Origin: Rhinopithecus roxellana
Taxonomy: Eukaryota > Chordata > Mammalia > Primates > Cercopithecidae
Length of the DNA stretch: 64,000 bases
Direction: 5' to 3'
NCBI RefSeq assembly: GCF_007565055.1
Contig: NC_044554.1
Location: forward strand, 56,639,676-56,703,675
Within the stretch, counting starts at the first letter, position 1. Each line of letters opens with the position of its first letter. Below the pieces are notes generated by a model. The model did no database searches. It was not told the DNA's origin and worked only from the letters and a program-made list of their open reading frames with translations. Shown here in pieces: positions 47,160 to 59,135 of this stretch. Position numbers and translations under genes: made by a program.

Positions 47160-48225
47160 AATACAATATTTTTTTCTACTTTGTACATGAAAAGGCAATA
47201 GCAACAGAGTGAAAAGGCAACCAATAGAATGGGAGAAATATTTGCAAATCATGTATCTGATAGGGAATTTTTATCTAGAATATATTATATAGAGAACTCC
47301 TAAAATTCAACCAAAAAAACAACCTAAAAATAGGCAAAGGATTTAAATAAATACTTATCTAAAGAAGATATACAAATATCCAATGAGCACATGAAAAAAT
47401 GCTCACCATCACTAATCATTAGGGGAATGCAGAACTGCAATAAGATCACCACACAGCTGTTAGGAGGACTACTAGCAAAAACTAAATAAATAAATAAATA
47501 AAGCCACAGAAAATAACAAGTGTTTACCAGGATATGAAGAAATCAGAGCCCTGTGCTCTGCTGGTAGGAATGTAGAATAATATAGCTATTGTGAAACACA
47601 GTATTGCAGTTTCTCAAAAAAAAAAAAATAATAATTAACATGTGATTTATAAATTGCACTTCTGAGTATATATGCAAAATAATTGAAAGCAGAATCTCAA
47701 ATTGCATTTGTATGCCCATGTTCATAGCAACATGATTCACAATAACTAAAATATAGAAGCAACCCACGTGTCCATTCATGAATGAATGGATAAGTAAGAT
47801 GTGGTATATACATAAAATGGGATATCACTCAGCCTTGACAAGGAAGAAAATGCTGACATATGCTACAATATAAACCTTGAAAACTTTCTGCTAAGTGAAA
47901 TCAGTCAGACAATACTGCATGATTTTTAGACAAATAGATATTTAGACAAATACTGCATGATTTCATTTCTATGAGACACTTAGAGTAGCCAAAATCAGGG
48001 AGACAGAAAGTGGCAGGCTGGATGTCAGGGGCTGAGGTGGATGAGGAGCTATTGTTTAATGAGTACAGAGTTTCAGTTTTGCAAGATGAAAAAAATTATG
48101 GAAATGGATACCGAGGATGATTACATGATGCTGTAAACTTATTTAATAACACTGAAATACAAATTTTTAAAAGGTTAAGATGGTAAATCTTATGTGTATT
48201 TTACCACAATAAAAAAATGAAAACA
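47160..48225 (+). mobile_element. L1M ORF2 end and 3'UTR, host element part 2
   Basis: Resumes with 'AATACAATATTTTTTTCTAC' and 'CCAATAGAATGGGAGAAATA', runs through 'GTGTCCATTCATGAATGAAT' and 'CAGGGGCTGAGGTGGATGAG' to 'TTTTACCACAATAAAAAAAT'. A 20-bp internal partial duplication lies near 47912-47960. Includes a short (AAAT)n at 47483-47502. Confidence 0.88.
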
Positions 48226-49014
48226 AAAGCCCCTGGAATGACTATAACTTACAAGAGAGTGGAATAACCTGTTGGAATGAAGATGATTCTGAGGTTCAGG
48301 CAAAGTCTTTTACTTTGTGTGGTTGAGATAGGACAGTCAACATTAAGTAAGAAGTCTGGAAGACAGGAAATGTACAAGAGTAAATGCAGGAATGTAAATC
48401 ATAAAAGAGGTAACCATGGAATCTATCAGAGGCAAGAAGAAAAAGTGGAGGAAAAGCATATAAAACTCATAAAATATAAATTAAGTCCAACAATGGTAAA
48501 ATAACAAGGATACCAGAGAAAATAAGAGCAGAGACAATAAATGCTACATTGAGTTAATCTGGTAATGCCGAAGAAAAAGTGGAGGAAAAGCATATAAAAC
48601 TCATAAAATATAAATTAAGTCCAACAATGGTAAAATAACAAGGATACCAGAGAAAATAAGAGCAGAGACAATAAATGCTACATTGAGTTAATCTGGTAAT
48701 GCCTTAGACTGTCAGCAAAGATAGGGGACTGAGGGCTCAGGTTTGTATTGTGATACAAAAGGGGTATCTATGCCTATTTGAATGTATCTAGAAATCCCCC
48801 TGAAAATACTTTAATAAAAAGTGTAAGAATCAGTATAGAGTTTGGGGTCACATCAGGAGAAAAGATCCAAAATTTTGCAGGAAGAATTGGTGAATACCAA
48901 CAGGAAATTCATTAACAAGTGGTGGGATGGTAGAAATTATGAAGAGACAACTGGGATCACAAAAAAGCAGATAACATTCGCGTATTTGATAAAAAGAAAT
49001 AGCACCACATGATG
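48226..49014. other. Unique DNA with the 134-bp tandem duplication
   Basis: Apart from the tandem pair at 48436-48703 nothing is recognisable. Confidence 0.5.
48436..48703. repeat. 134-bp exact tandem duplication
   Basis: The unit starting 'GAAGAAAAAGTGGAGGAAAA' and ending 'AATCTGGTAATGCC' occurs head-to-tail at 48436-48569 and 48570-48703. I compared both copies base by base and saw no difference, so it is either very recent or an assembly artefact. Confidence 0.98.
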
Positions 49015-49170
49015 CCTTGGTTTTGGAATACCTGAGAGCTCCCTACATGAACTTGGACAAATTCCTTTACCTAGTTGTTTGCTTCTGTACAAAAGAAAGA
49101 GCATAATTTTATCTTCTACAACAGGGCTGTTGAGTTACCACAATTAGAACACTCTCGAAAGGCATTGAGA
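49015..49170 (+). mobile_element. MIR SINE
   Basis: 'GAACTTGGACAAATTCCTTT', 'TTGTTTGCTTCTGTACAAAA' and 'CAACAGGGCTGTTGAGTTAC' follow the MIR order. Confidence 0.65.
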
Positions 49171-49880
49171 TGATAGCTAAAAAGGTCTACAGCAGTACAA
49201 CTTATAATATCAGGAAAAATATCCCCCAGCTGCAGCCAGTAAACAAACCCTGTCCCCAGCCCTGCACTGAGGTCAATGTATGAAGCTGGTACACAAAGAA
49301 GTACTTTGGCAGCAGCAGGAGCTGCATGAATCAATGTCGTGAAACAAAATGACTGTCAGCTGCATTCAAGCCCCATTGTGGAAGGGAATCAATATTTGAC
49401 AAGCATTTTGTAAAAGGACACAAACTAGAAAGACAAAACATTTAAAAATATTTCATAGGAGCCAGACAAAGAGCAGAAAGTCAAATCCTGGACCATAAGA
49501 ATAGGCATGCTTTATTAGTGAGAATCTAAACCATGCTGTAAGAGTGCACTGGTATTTGTGATAGACTCTGGATCATTTAAATCAATAAATGATCTGCCTT
49601 ACTGAAAAGCTGACTATATCCAATACATGGGTCAGGCAAATTCCCATGGTTGCTGACACGTATTCAATAAACAGGTTTAATAAGTGATTTTAATCAATAT
49701 GAAGCAACTACATGTAAGAATTTAATAATTCTAGGATGAACTGATGGACAGCAGGAATAAATATGACTCTAACTCATTGAAGAATAAAAATAACTCTTTC
49801 TTGCTAGGTTAATGGATGCTGTATATAATGCTGTATATAATGATGTATAAAGCATGGTATAATGGATTTTTTTCTTATAG
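49171..49880. other. Unassigned DNA
   Basis: A 14-bp unit ('ATGCTGTATATA' with flank) is nearly repeated at 49816-49842. Nothing else recognisable. Confidence 0.4.
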
Positions 49881-50072
49881 CAGGGGGCCAGCAAACTTTT
49901 TCTATAAAGCACTAGAGAGATATTTTAGACTTGCAGATCATACAGCCTCAGTCTCATCTGCTCAATCTACAGCTGTTTCATGAAAGTAGCTATAGACAAT
50001 ATAGTAACAAATGCAGCTGTGTTCAAATAAAACTTTATTTACACTAACAGATGGCAGATTCAATTTGACTCA
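49881..50072 (+). mobile_element. hAT-Charlie-type MER element
   Basis: 'AGGGGGCCAGCAAACTTTTT', 'AGATATTTTAGACTTGCAGA', 'CATACAGCCTCAGTCTCATC', 'AGCTATAGACAATA', 'AATAAAACTTTATTTACA' follow a common non-autonomous hAT element whose ends are 'caggggttggcaaact'. The right terminus is lost. Confidence 0.75.
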
Positions 50073-50219
50073 CTATCCTCAAGGCCTCAACATATTGAAT
50101 GAATATTGACACTAAATAGCTCTGCCTTCTCCTTTGTAGCTTGCCTCACACACTCCAGGTGAATCATCTGGTCACCTAGTACTGGTTTTAACTCTGCATA
50201 GTTAACATGAATGTGAACC

Positions 50220-50385
50220 TGCTATTTTTTTTATTTTGTTCACTGTCTATTTCCCCTAACTTTCCTCCACTCTCCAAGACAAAGGTGAGTTCAGTGAAAG
50301 CAAAGACCTTGTTTGTGATCTTGAATATTGCAAACAGTATCTGGCACGTATAGAACCAGTAAATGATGTAGGTTGAATAAATGTA
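50220..50385 (+). mobile_element. L2 LINE 3' tail
   Basis: 'GTTCACTGTCTATTTCCCCT', 'TCTGGCACGTATAGAACCAG' and 'TTGAATAAATG' fit the L2 end. Confidence 0.65.
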
Positions 50386-51289
50386 TACTAGGACATTGAG
50401 TGGGTTTTTCTGGTATTCAGATTTTCAGCTAAAGCTTTGAGCAAAAGACAATTGATATCCCCTTATTAGAAAGAAAAATTAGTAGACACATCCACACAGA
50501 TGGATTAACCTCATCCCCCCAACTACCTTCAGCCTTATGCAGAGAGCACACTAGATGTTTAACTGAAAGTCATGGAAAATACAGGACTGAGGGAGAATGC
50601 TTGTGCCACATTTGTTCCTACCTTCTTTCAAACCAAGGGACAGTGGCTCTAAGAGACCAGTCTTCAAGATAATGGGGAGGTGGGGGTGACAGGGGTGGTC
50701 TGGAAGAAAGGGGAAGCAACACCTCATTTCCCCGAGGCAACTTGAACTTCAGAAACTCACAGGCCTAAGTTCATACACTGGGAGCGCTGTGTATCTGATA
50801 CTGAAACTTGGGGACAAACAGTATCATAGATACTGGTGGCAATTTCTAGCATGGAGTGTTCTGAGTGGAGGAGGTCTTTGGAGCAGCCTGATGGCAAGGT
50901 AGGAACAGACTGCATTTGAAGGGTATTTCTGTTGCTTGAAATAGCAAAATGTGTGAAGTCAGGCTCAGAATATCTTACACACACCTTCTGAGGATGTTGA
51001 TTGGCAATGGTGAACTGTAAGGGGGTACGGGCTGGATGGCTTTGCTTGGGTAGGAGCTGAGGGGGGTAGACACTTGTCAGAAAGTATATTGTCTATGTCA
51101 CAAAACTGTTTAATGGAAATATTGAAAATGGATGGCCACAGAACCGCTCAAAAATGTGTTCAGAAGACAGCCACCTTGTGGGGGCAGGTGCCTACTATAC
51201 AGATAACTACATAAAACACCAGCCTAGAAAACATTAGCTTCTTTTTATATTACCCATCTACTGTGTTACTTATGAATTCTCCTTCCCCA
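50386..51289. other. Unassigned unique DNA
   Basis: No repeat or coding frame above 75 codons. Confidence 0.4.
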
Positions 51290-51470
51290 ACAATGGATTA
51301 TCTCACAGACTAGGAAACCAGGCAGAAAGAGGAAGAGTAAAAGCAAGATGAGAAAATGTTAGAGTATACTCCTTTTCCATATAGCCCTGAGAGTCAGAAG
51401 AGGTCAGAAGTGGCAAGATCTGAATATGAGATTCAACTTGTAAAGCACAGGGTCATACTTTAGTATCTAA
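51290..51470 (-). mobile_element. Probable MIR SINE
   Basis: 'CTCACAGACTAGGAAACCAG' followed by 'GGTCAGAAGTGGCAAGATCT' and a GAGATTCAA block fits a minus-strand MIR with an internal interruption. Confidence 0.5.
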
Positions 51471-51999
51471 AAGTGTTTTAATGACAAAAATGAGACTGTT
51501 CTGATAACCAAATGATTAGAAAATATAAAATCCATAAAAAGATGTCATCAAAGGTCATGGAAATTAGATCCAGAGAATGTTTAAACATGATGATTAGAAA
51601 AAATAAAACCATTTTAATTTATGCCAAAGTTCAATCATTTAAAGTACACTCATTAAAAGCCTTTGATCTTTCTCTCCAAGTCCTACTGGTCATTCAAAAA
51701 TAAAGTGTTTGTTGTGTGCCAGGCACAAAATTCAGAATAAAACTTGCTCTCCAGGTGTAACCTCCTTCCACATAGCCTGTGAGGCACACGGCTTGCTCAC
51801 CTTGGTATTGCTAGTATATGTGTAATAATGCTTAAAACCAAACTTTTTTCTCTCCCCAATGAAATGTCTGTTCCAATTCACTTAATAGTCTTCTATTGCC
51901 CTTGAAACGGAAGGTTTAGAGATTTGAGTCATGGGTTTTACTTTTTTTTTTTTTTTTTTTTTTATGCCTCTCACCTTTGCTTCCCACAGTCACTGTCTT
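51471..51999. other. Unassigned, with a T-run
   Basis: A 22-nt T-run at 51942-51963 has no recognisable retroposon attached on either side; it could be the tail of an unrecognised minus-strand retroposed sequence. Confidence 0.4.
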
Positions 52000-52420
52000 T
52001 CCATTTTCATTCTTTCAGGTATTCCCTGTTTTCTGTCACCTCGGTTGCCATCCTATTTCAGGTGATCTGGACTACTGACCTGAACCACAATGTTTTCTCT
52101 TACCACCTGCCATCCATTTGAAGAAATGATATACACAGCTACTGAATAATCACCCCAAATTACTGAATACTATTCAAACCTTCACCAGTACTCTATTTCC
52201 TAGGCTAAAACCTCAGCCTCACATTGAAAGCTCTCTACAAACAATAAATTGATATGTTTGCTACCTGAACACCACTCACTTCTTTTTGTCAATCTACCTC
52301 AGTTACCTGTTCACTTATCCCTAAATGTGCCTTTTCTTCCCACTTTCTAACTTTACCCATTCTATCTCCCTCTGCTTCTAGGGGTCTTTTGAGAAGGACA
52401 TAGAGCTGTGAGATTGGGGG
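52000..52420 (+). mobile_element. Possible L2-like fragment
   Basis: Pyrimidine-rich text with 'CACATTGAAAGCTCTCTAC' and 'ACCACTCACTTCTTT' loosely follows the L2 ORF2 3' portion. Weak. Confidence 0.35.
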
Positions 52421-53985
52421 AAAATACTCCAAGCATCATCCAGATTGGGATTCCCATAAAAAGGGGTCATGTGAGATTATGTTCTCCCAAGGATCTGTCC
52501 ATAGAATCATGGACAAAAGAACTATTGTATCAGAGAAAAAAGAATAATAGAATCACAGAAAAAATAAGCTAAATTTTAAGAATAATTCCTCAAGCTAGTT
52601 CCCCAGCATCCTGTGAGTATTTAGTATCTGATTTAGTATCTCCCAGGTGGAATTTATAAATTTGTAGTTTAACAAGATTACTAATTCATTTTGTTGATTA
52701 TACAGGTGTGGGAACGGTGATACTCTGCCCAAAAGTATTTGGCCTGGGAGGCTAAGAGTCAATGATGAGAAACCTAAACCACCATCACTGGTATCATACC
52801 TAATTGTTATAACATGGGGAAAATCATACTGTTTTCCCAGAGTCCATACACTATACCTTTGGAGAACAACATAGCACCGACTGACATATGTTCCAGGCTT
52901 TCTTTAAAAATCAGATCACTTGTCCTTAGCTCTGCAAAGCACAACTAAAGGAAATGAGTTCATTAGCATAGCCTCAAAGTCTTAATTTGAATAAATTGTC
53001 ATTCACCTATCTGCAGAGAAAGAAATGGACATCCCCAAGTTTCACCTCACTCTCACACACAATACCTTCTGCATATAACTTCTAAACCTAAAAGACCAGT
53101 GAGAAAAATTTCAGGCTCTATGTCAAAGTAGAAGAATGAAATTGAAGGGCCTAATAAGAACAAACGTTTCACCCACCTGGGGAATAGTCTTTGGCTAGAT
53201 AAAGTTTACCCTTCATCCAAAAAAGTTGGCCAAAATACTAAGTCACAGGCTGTTTGAGCAACAGCCTCTTTGAAGGGGCTCTGGAGAGAGCTAACACGTG
53301 TACCAACACCATAGCGAACATATTGACGATCTGGAACAAACTAGCATGCTGAACGCCACTGGATATCCTCATCCCCCAGGGATGAGGGCAGGACAGAAAG
53401 TTCAGATCCAGCTCAACCAAAAGCCTCTCTCCTCTCCTGAGAGTGCTTTGCATTTCAACCAGGCTACGTTGTATCAGCACCGTCATAACATTATGGTAAT
53501 TGCCATAGCACTTTGCAATTTAAAAAATTAGGCAGTTTTGCTGGAGGCTGTGAATCAGGTGAGACTAATTAGAGCTTAAGAAAGCCAAACTGTTTTCACT
53601 ATCCTTGGTGAGCTCCGTCCAAGAGTCATTCATCAGTTTCCCTATCAAAACATAAGGGTTAGTTTTACTCCTTTGGGGAAGCAGACTCAACTCTCCAAAA
53701 CAAGCCCAGAAAATAAATAACCAGGGCTTTTGCTATTTGACAAAGACCTGATATACTTTTCATTAGTGATCAGTTAGAATTTATTTAAATTATATTATTC
53801 AAAGAAAAAAACTTAATGACTTAAGTAAATCATATATTCTCAAAAACATGTCAAATATAGGCAGTTGATGATTCAGCAGCTCAGCAATGTTGGGGCTATG
53901 AGTGAGCATTTCCAGAATTACCTCCTTTCCCTCATGGTCACAAGATGGGTACAGTGGTTGCAAGCATCACGTCTTCATACAGCAG
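52421..53985. other. Unassigned unique DNA, includes a near-palindrome
   Basis: 'TATGGTAATTGCCATA' at 53492-53507 is a near-perfect palindrome around a TAATT core. No transposon recognised across 1.5 kb, which is long for this window. Confidence 0.45.
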
Positions 53986-54338
53986 TGTATTAGTCCATTT
54001 TATCACTGCCATAAAGAAAGACCAGAGACTGGATACTTTATAAAGGAAAAAGGTTTAATTGACTCACGGTTCTGCGTAGCTGAGGAAGCCGCAGGAAACT
54101 TACAATCATGGTGGAAGGCAAAGCAGGCAAATCTTACATGGCAGCAGGCCAGACAGAGCAAAAAGTGAAGGGGGAAGAGCCCCTTATAAAACCATCAGAT
54201 CTCGTGAGAATTTACTCACTATCACGAGAACAGCATGGAAGAAACAGCCCCCATGTTTCAATCACCTTCCTCCCTCCACACGTGGGAATTACAATTCGAG
54301 ATGAGATTTGGGTGGGGACACAGAGCCAAACCATATCA
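53986..54338 (-). mobile_element. THE1 solo LTR with 5-bp target duplication
   Basis: Complete minus-strand THE1 LTR (353 bp), 'TGTATTAGTCCATTTTATCA' to 'GGTGGGGACACAGAGCCAAA' and 'CCATATCA'. The target duplication AGCAG is at 53981-53985 and 54339-54343. No internal MaLR sequence, so it is an LTR-LTR recombination product. Open frames of 71-102 codons across it are not genes. Confidence 0.97.
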
Positions 54339-54343
54339 AGCAG

Positions 54344-55374
54344 TATCCAAAATAGAAATAAAGAAGATGGAGAGAAAAGAGTTGTGTTTACATTCTTTTC
54401 TGAGGGAGAGAAATAATTCCCAGAAACCTCAAATTTCCTTCTGTCACTGATGAAAGTTAGTCACATGTTTTCCTCTAGTCAAATCACTGGTAAATAATTT
54501 TATTCCCATGGTTGACTTAAGTAAGTCATATTTCATCCCCTGTGGCTTGCCATCTTACTGCTAGAACAAAGACTAATTGGGTGGTGGGTCCCTCTGCAGG
54601 TAAATGATACCTGTGTAATTACCATGGTAATGCCCTTTACCTGATATGGCAGGAAAGGGATGGGGAATGCTAAACGTACAGTTCAGTTGTCATAAGTAGT
54701 TGTGTTATGTCATCAATAGTTGTGCTGTAATTAACAGTTAAGTGTTAGGTTTTAGGGTATTTAAAGTAAATAAGTGATGCAGCTCTGGGATTTTGAAGTG
54801 AAGTTGCCAATAAACATGTCTAGATACTACTGTGTTAGGAATGCAGACAGCAGGATGGCAAAGATTGCATTTAGAAGTCACTAATTAACTCACAGAACAC
54901 ACACCTTGGAAAATGTAGCGTGTCAGAGTTTTAAGGGGATGAGAAGGTATTTTATTGAAGATATCATCATGAGGTTACAAAATAAGAAAAATCTATGGAG
55001 ACATGCTCGCTTACTTCAATAGAGAAGGCACCACAGAGCCTAAGTATTGTTATATTCAGAAGGCACCAGGATGGGAAAGAAGAGTCAAATTTAGAACTTT
55101 TGTATGAAAATAAGAACTGGAAATGGGAAGTTACTTCTATTAATATATCTCACATCCCACCTCCACATCAACGACTAAAAGAGTTTTGAGCTACAGTTAA
55201 AGGGAAAAATGTGTCTCATTACAAGATGAATAGAAAGGATGTGTTGTTGCAGTAATTCCTACACAGCAATGATTGTCATTAGAAAATTTTAGCAAACACT
55301 GTGCTCAACAGGTGTGACCTATGTTCTTATTAAGTGCAGGCCCCCTCCGCCAACACAGCTGTAGCTCTTTAAAG
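54344..55374. other. Unassigned unique DNA, includes a perfect 14-bp palindrome
   Basis: 'ATTACCATGGTAAT' at 54618-54631 is perfectly self-complementary. No transposon recognised. Confidence 0.45.
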
Positions 55375-55562
55375 CTGTGGTTCCCCCAGTGTAATCACAG
55401 TAACAGCAACATGAACATCATCTGGGAACTTCTTAGAAATGAAGTTCACAGGCTGCACCCCATATTTTAAATGAGCATCTCTGGGGATGGGACCTAATGA
55501 CCTGAGTTTCAGCAGCCCTCCACATGATTTTTCCAATGTGAGCTAATGTTTGAGAGCCACCT
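55375..55562 (+). mobile_element. MER5A-like hAT-Charlie element
   Basis: 'AACATCATCTGGGAACTTCT', 'GAGCATCTCTGGGGATGGGA' and the end 'TAATGTTTGAGAGCCAC' match the MER5A layout with its semi-palindromic ends. Confidence 0.78.
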
Positions 55563-58500
55563 CCAATGTTTCTGGCATCTTAATCTTTTCCTAATACTTA
55601 AGCCAGAATCAGAAGTTGAAAGGAGTTGTTTGGACTCAGTTCTTTTTTTCCTTTCTTTCTTTCTTTTTTTTTTTGTTTGTTTGTTTGTCTTCATTTCTGG
55701 TCACATTACTCGTTCTCTAATGGATATTTCTAGCAACTAAACAGTTTTTGCTTGTGACCTACCACTATAATTGTGTGCTGAATCTCGAAATGAACTGTGG
55801 CCTTGTTTGAAAAAGTAATGCTGTCTGCATTAAAATGAGTTCATTGTTCAGGTCTGAGAAATCATTGAGGTGTCAAATCTAGAAAGGGCCAATGAAAGTT
55901 ACATAACACACAGAGTGCTACCATTTAGAAGCCACCTTCCTGGTCATCAGAAACAAATGAAGTTGCCTTTCCCTCATTTTTTTTACAGAATTGTTTAAGA
56001 AAACTTATGTCCAGCTATCCTATCTCTTCCAAGAATTTCTGTGTGAGTTCTGGCTATGCTGTAGAAGGGACACCGGCTTATCACCTTTCCGCAGGAGAGC
56101 ATAAACCAGGACTATCGCCAGAACCAGATTCATGCTGTTCTGCAAAAGAGCCGTAGTTTAGAAAACCCAATTCTCTTCTCTCCCAATATTGAAGCTTAAA
56201 GGTAAGGTAGTTAACTAATGTAAGTATTTGTGGATTACAGAGCTCAATGTTTCCTTCTCAATGCTAGGATTTTAAAAGGCAATGAAGATTTTCATATAGC
56301 TCAATTTAAAAATGCATCTCTAAACATGAGAAAAATATCAGCATTGTCTATTTTTGCCTTTGGTCAAATTGTTTATTGTTTATTTAATTATCTTTGTTTG
56401 AGAGACAGTTCCGGGCATGAGTGTGGCAGATGGAGATGTTATTTGGAAAAAGTTCTTCAGATGATTCTTATGTCCTGCTTTCTGTCATTTCCCATTCCTT
56501 CCTCTTCTCAACACTTAAGATGTCATGGCTAGGGAGACAACAATCTCTGAGCCAATACATGGTATTCAGAGAAATAAAGGCCCTAATACTGAGCTATAAA
56601 TCAATACAGAGGAGTCTCGATGAATCCCATCCAAACTGAAATAACTAGAAAATAAATATCATGTCTCTCCCAGTCTAAGGAAATCAGAAACAATGTATTG
56701 TGTCTATAACCTGTATCCTTAAATGCTTACACCCACAAAACGCCAACTCAGGCTTACATAGTACTACATCTCCAGGAGGCAGTGAATTAGAACTAAAGAA
56801 CCTGAGACTTGGAGGGTAAGTACGGTAGGGAGAACACTAAGACCCAGAAGCTTCCACTGAAAACAAGTTTACTGGAGGCAAAAACTGACTAAGGGCAATA
56901 GGAGGAGATAAAATACCAGGAGGGAAAAACTTATTCTAGCTAAAGTGTGAATTGCTGACCCTTCAGTGAGAATTGTAGCATCAGTGTAGATGAATTTCCC
57001 TGTAGTCCAGAATTCTTGTAATCCTTTATGATTTCATTTCTCTTCTAGTTTTAAAAAGTCTCAAAGCAGTGAAACACAGAACTGCCACTGATCATGTACT
57101 TCAATTTCTTATGATGCTGATAAATCTATTTCAACTTTCTTCAGTTTTCTGTATATTAATGCTGTAGAGAAAATAGCAATATTTATAGTTCCAGCTCCAA
57201 AAGTCAATAACAACATGGTTTATAGTTTCTTCTTCTTACTTAGGTAAAAAAAATAGAATATTAATGCCAGATGCTTAGAATCTGTGTTATCTACATATAA
57301 TGGTCAGTTATATCTTGGATGGAACAAAGCTAGTTCCATCAATATTGCTGATGTCTTGAGCCAAATCAGTGATGAAGAGTGATCCAACTAACACAATCAC
57401 CTCCATCTCTCTCCTAAAGCTTCCTGAATTTCGTGATAAGACACATCAGATGATCCCTTTAACAGACTATAGCTCCAGCCATCTTCAGCTTAGAGCATGA
57501 ATTTTCAATAGATGCAATATCATGACCAAACTTGGTTCTGGGGGAAAAAGTCTTAGATATTATAATGATTATAACCCTCCAAGGACCATATCTGACAACA
57601 TCCGATTCCTTGGTGTTTAACTTTTCTCCTTCGGGGAGTTTGATGTGTCTTGGTAAGGGAATGATCATGAAAAAAAAATTTGAGAGACACTGGCATATGA
57701 GTTCCCACATCTTTGCTGATTGACATAAGATCCCTAACCTGCCTGACCACTCACCTTTCTCCCAGTGACCTCAGGCAAGATTTGGAGAGAAATATAACTT
57801 TCCATAGGTATGGGTCTCACAGCAATTACAGATGTCAATGTTACCTTCTAGAAGAGACCACCTACAAAATGACAGCAAAAGGTTCTAATCCTTAATAGAC
57901 TTCCAGCAGATAGTCTACTATGACAATACTCATCTAGTATGTTCAGTGAAGTGACAGAAAATTGTAATGACAAAATTGGAATATGAGAGTGATGTTAGTC
58001 ATTTGGCTGGTTTTTTTATATTTTATGAAATCAAATTCCTAAGCAAGCAGTTTTTATATGCAAGTTTTAAGAAACTAGCCTCACATTATGGTCAATTTGA
58101 TTCAATTAATAGTTTCTTAAAGGAGCAAATAAACTAAATTTATATGAAATGTTTAGGTCAGGGTAAAAATAAATGAAAGTATGGGATAAGAGGGGAGAAA
58201 AGAAATTTAGTATGAAAAACCACTATTCCCCATCTTAACAGAATAAAAGGAGCATCATGATATTTGAATAAACATGGAGTTATATTTATCTCAAAAGGCA
58301 AGAATGATCAAAAAGATACATTAAAGAGAGCTCTAAAGTGTTCCAAATGTTACTTAGAAGAGCATCAAGTTCCTCGGAATTAAATTAAACCCCTGGTTGT
58401 ATTGTATTCATGGTGAACACAAGACAATCACTTGATTGCATGGTTCAGTACATAATCAGGGGAAGGGCAGCAAACTAAGTTCAAACTAGAAATGCAGGGG

Positions 58501-58954
58501 TTTAGCTCTGCATAAGCCATAGCAGGTAAATAAGAGTCCTTCAAAGTAAGTTGGAGAAAGCAGTCTGAGATTCTACTCATATTCACATTCTGCTCCTATT
58601 AGAGCTAACACACTCTAATCTTCTACTGAATTGGTGTTTTTACACCTCGATGATAACCTTTTTGGAGTAATTACTGAAGCCTCACTTTGAGCACGAAAGA
58701 AACAAAGTTTCTGATAACTTTTAAGTAACTTGTAACAAAGTTAAACTGGAGCTATCCAAGTTACTCAAGTCACCTGTAACACAGGTGTCAGATGTCACCT
58801 GTAATATGGCAGATTGCTGATACATTGAGATAGTATACTAACTAGCTTTGATTATTTTTTCAAAGCTTCATACTAGTGAGTAAGGTGTTATTTAATGGAC
58901 AAAGTAGTAGATACGAATTTAACCTTTCCTTGAACTGTTAATAGTATTTATTTC
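55563..58954. other. Long unassigned unique stretch
   Basis: A (TTTC)n/(TTTG)n low-complexity tract at 55648-55689. The part around 57460-57700 has a repeat-like feel (possible old DNA element) that I cannot place. No coding frame above 100 codons; the 100-codon frame at 56230-56532 has no recognisable motif. Confidence 0.4.
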
Positions 58955-59135
58955 AGACCAGTTTCCCAACCATAGATGCACATTGGAATCACCTGGGAAG
59001 TTTCAGTGTTACTTATATCTGAGTTCTGCACTATCTAGTTCGTGATTTAATTGTTCTAGGTTAGTGCCTGGATATTAGAATTTTTAAAAACTTCCCAGGT
59101 AATCTAACTTGCAGCCAAGTTTGAGAACTCCCCTA
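58955..59135 (+). mobile_element. MER5A-like hAT-Charlie element
   Basis: 'GATGCACATTGGAATCACCT', 'GGGAAGTTTCAGTGTTAC', 'AAAACTTCCCAGGTAATCTA' and 'AGCCAAGTTTGAGAACTCCC' give both inverted ends of MER5A. Confidence 0.88.

Noticed and set aside
48436..48703. Tandem pair as a CRISPR-like or satellite array
   Set aside because: Only two contiguous copies with no spacers, in a primate genome; a simple tandem duplication.
51942..51963. T-run as evidence of a processed pseudogene
   Set aside because: No recognisable retroposed coding or RNA sequence next to it, and no target duplication found.
53902..54416. 88- and 102-codon frames, plus strand
   Set aside because: Read through a THE1 LTR in antisense; no domain.
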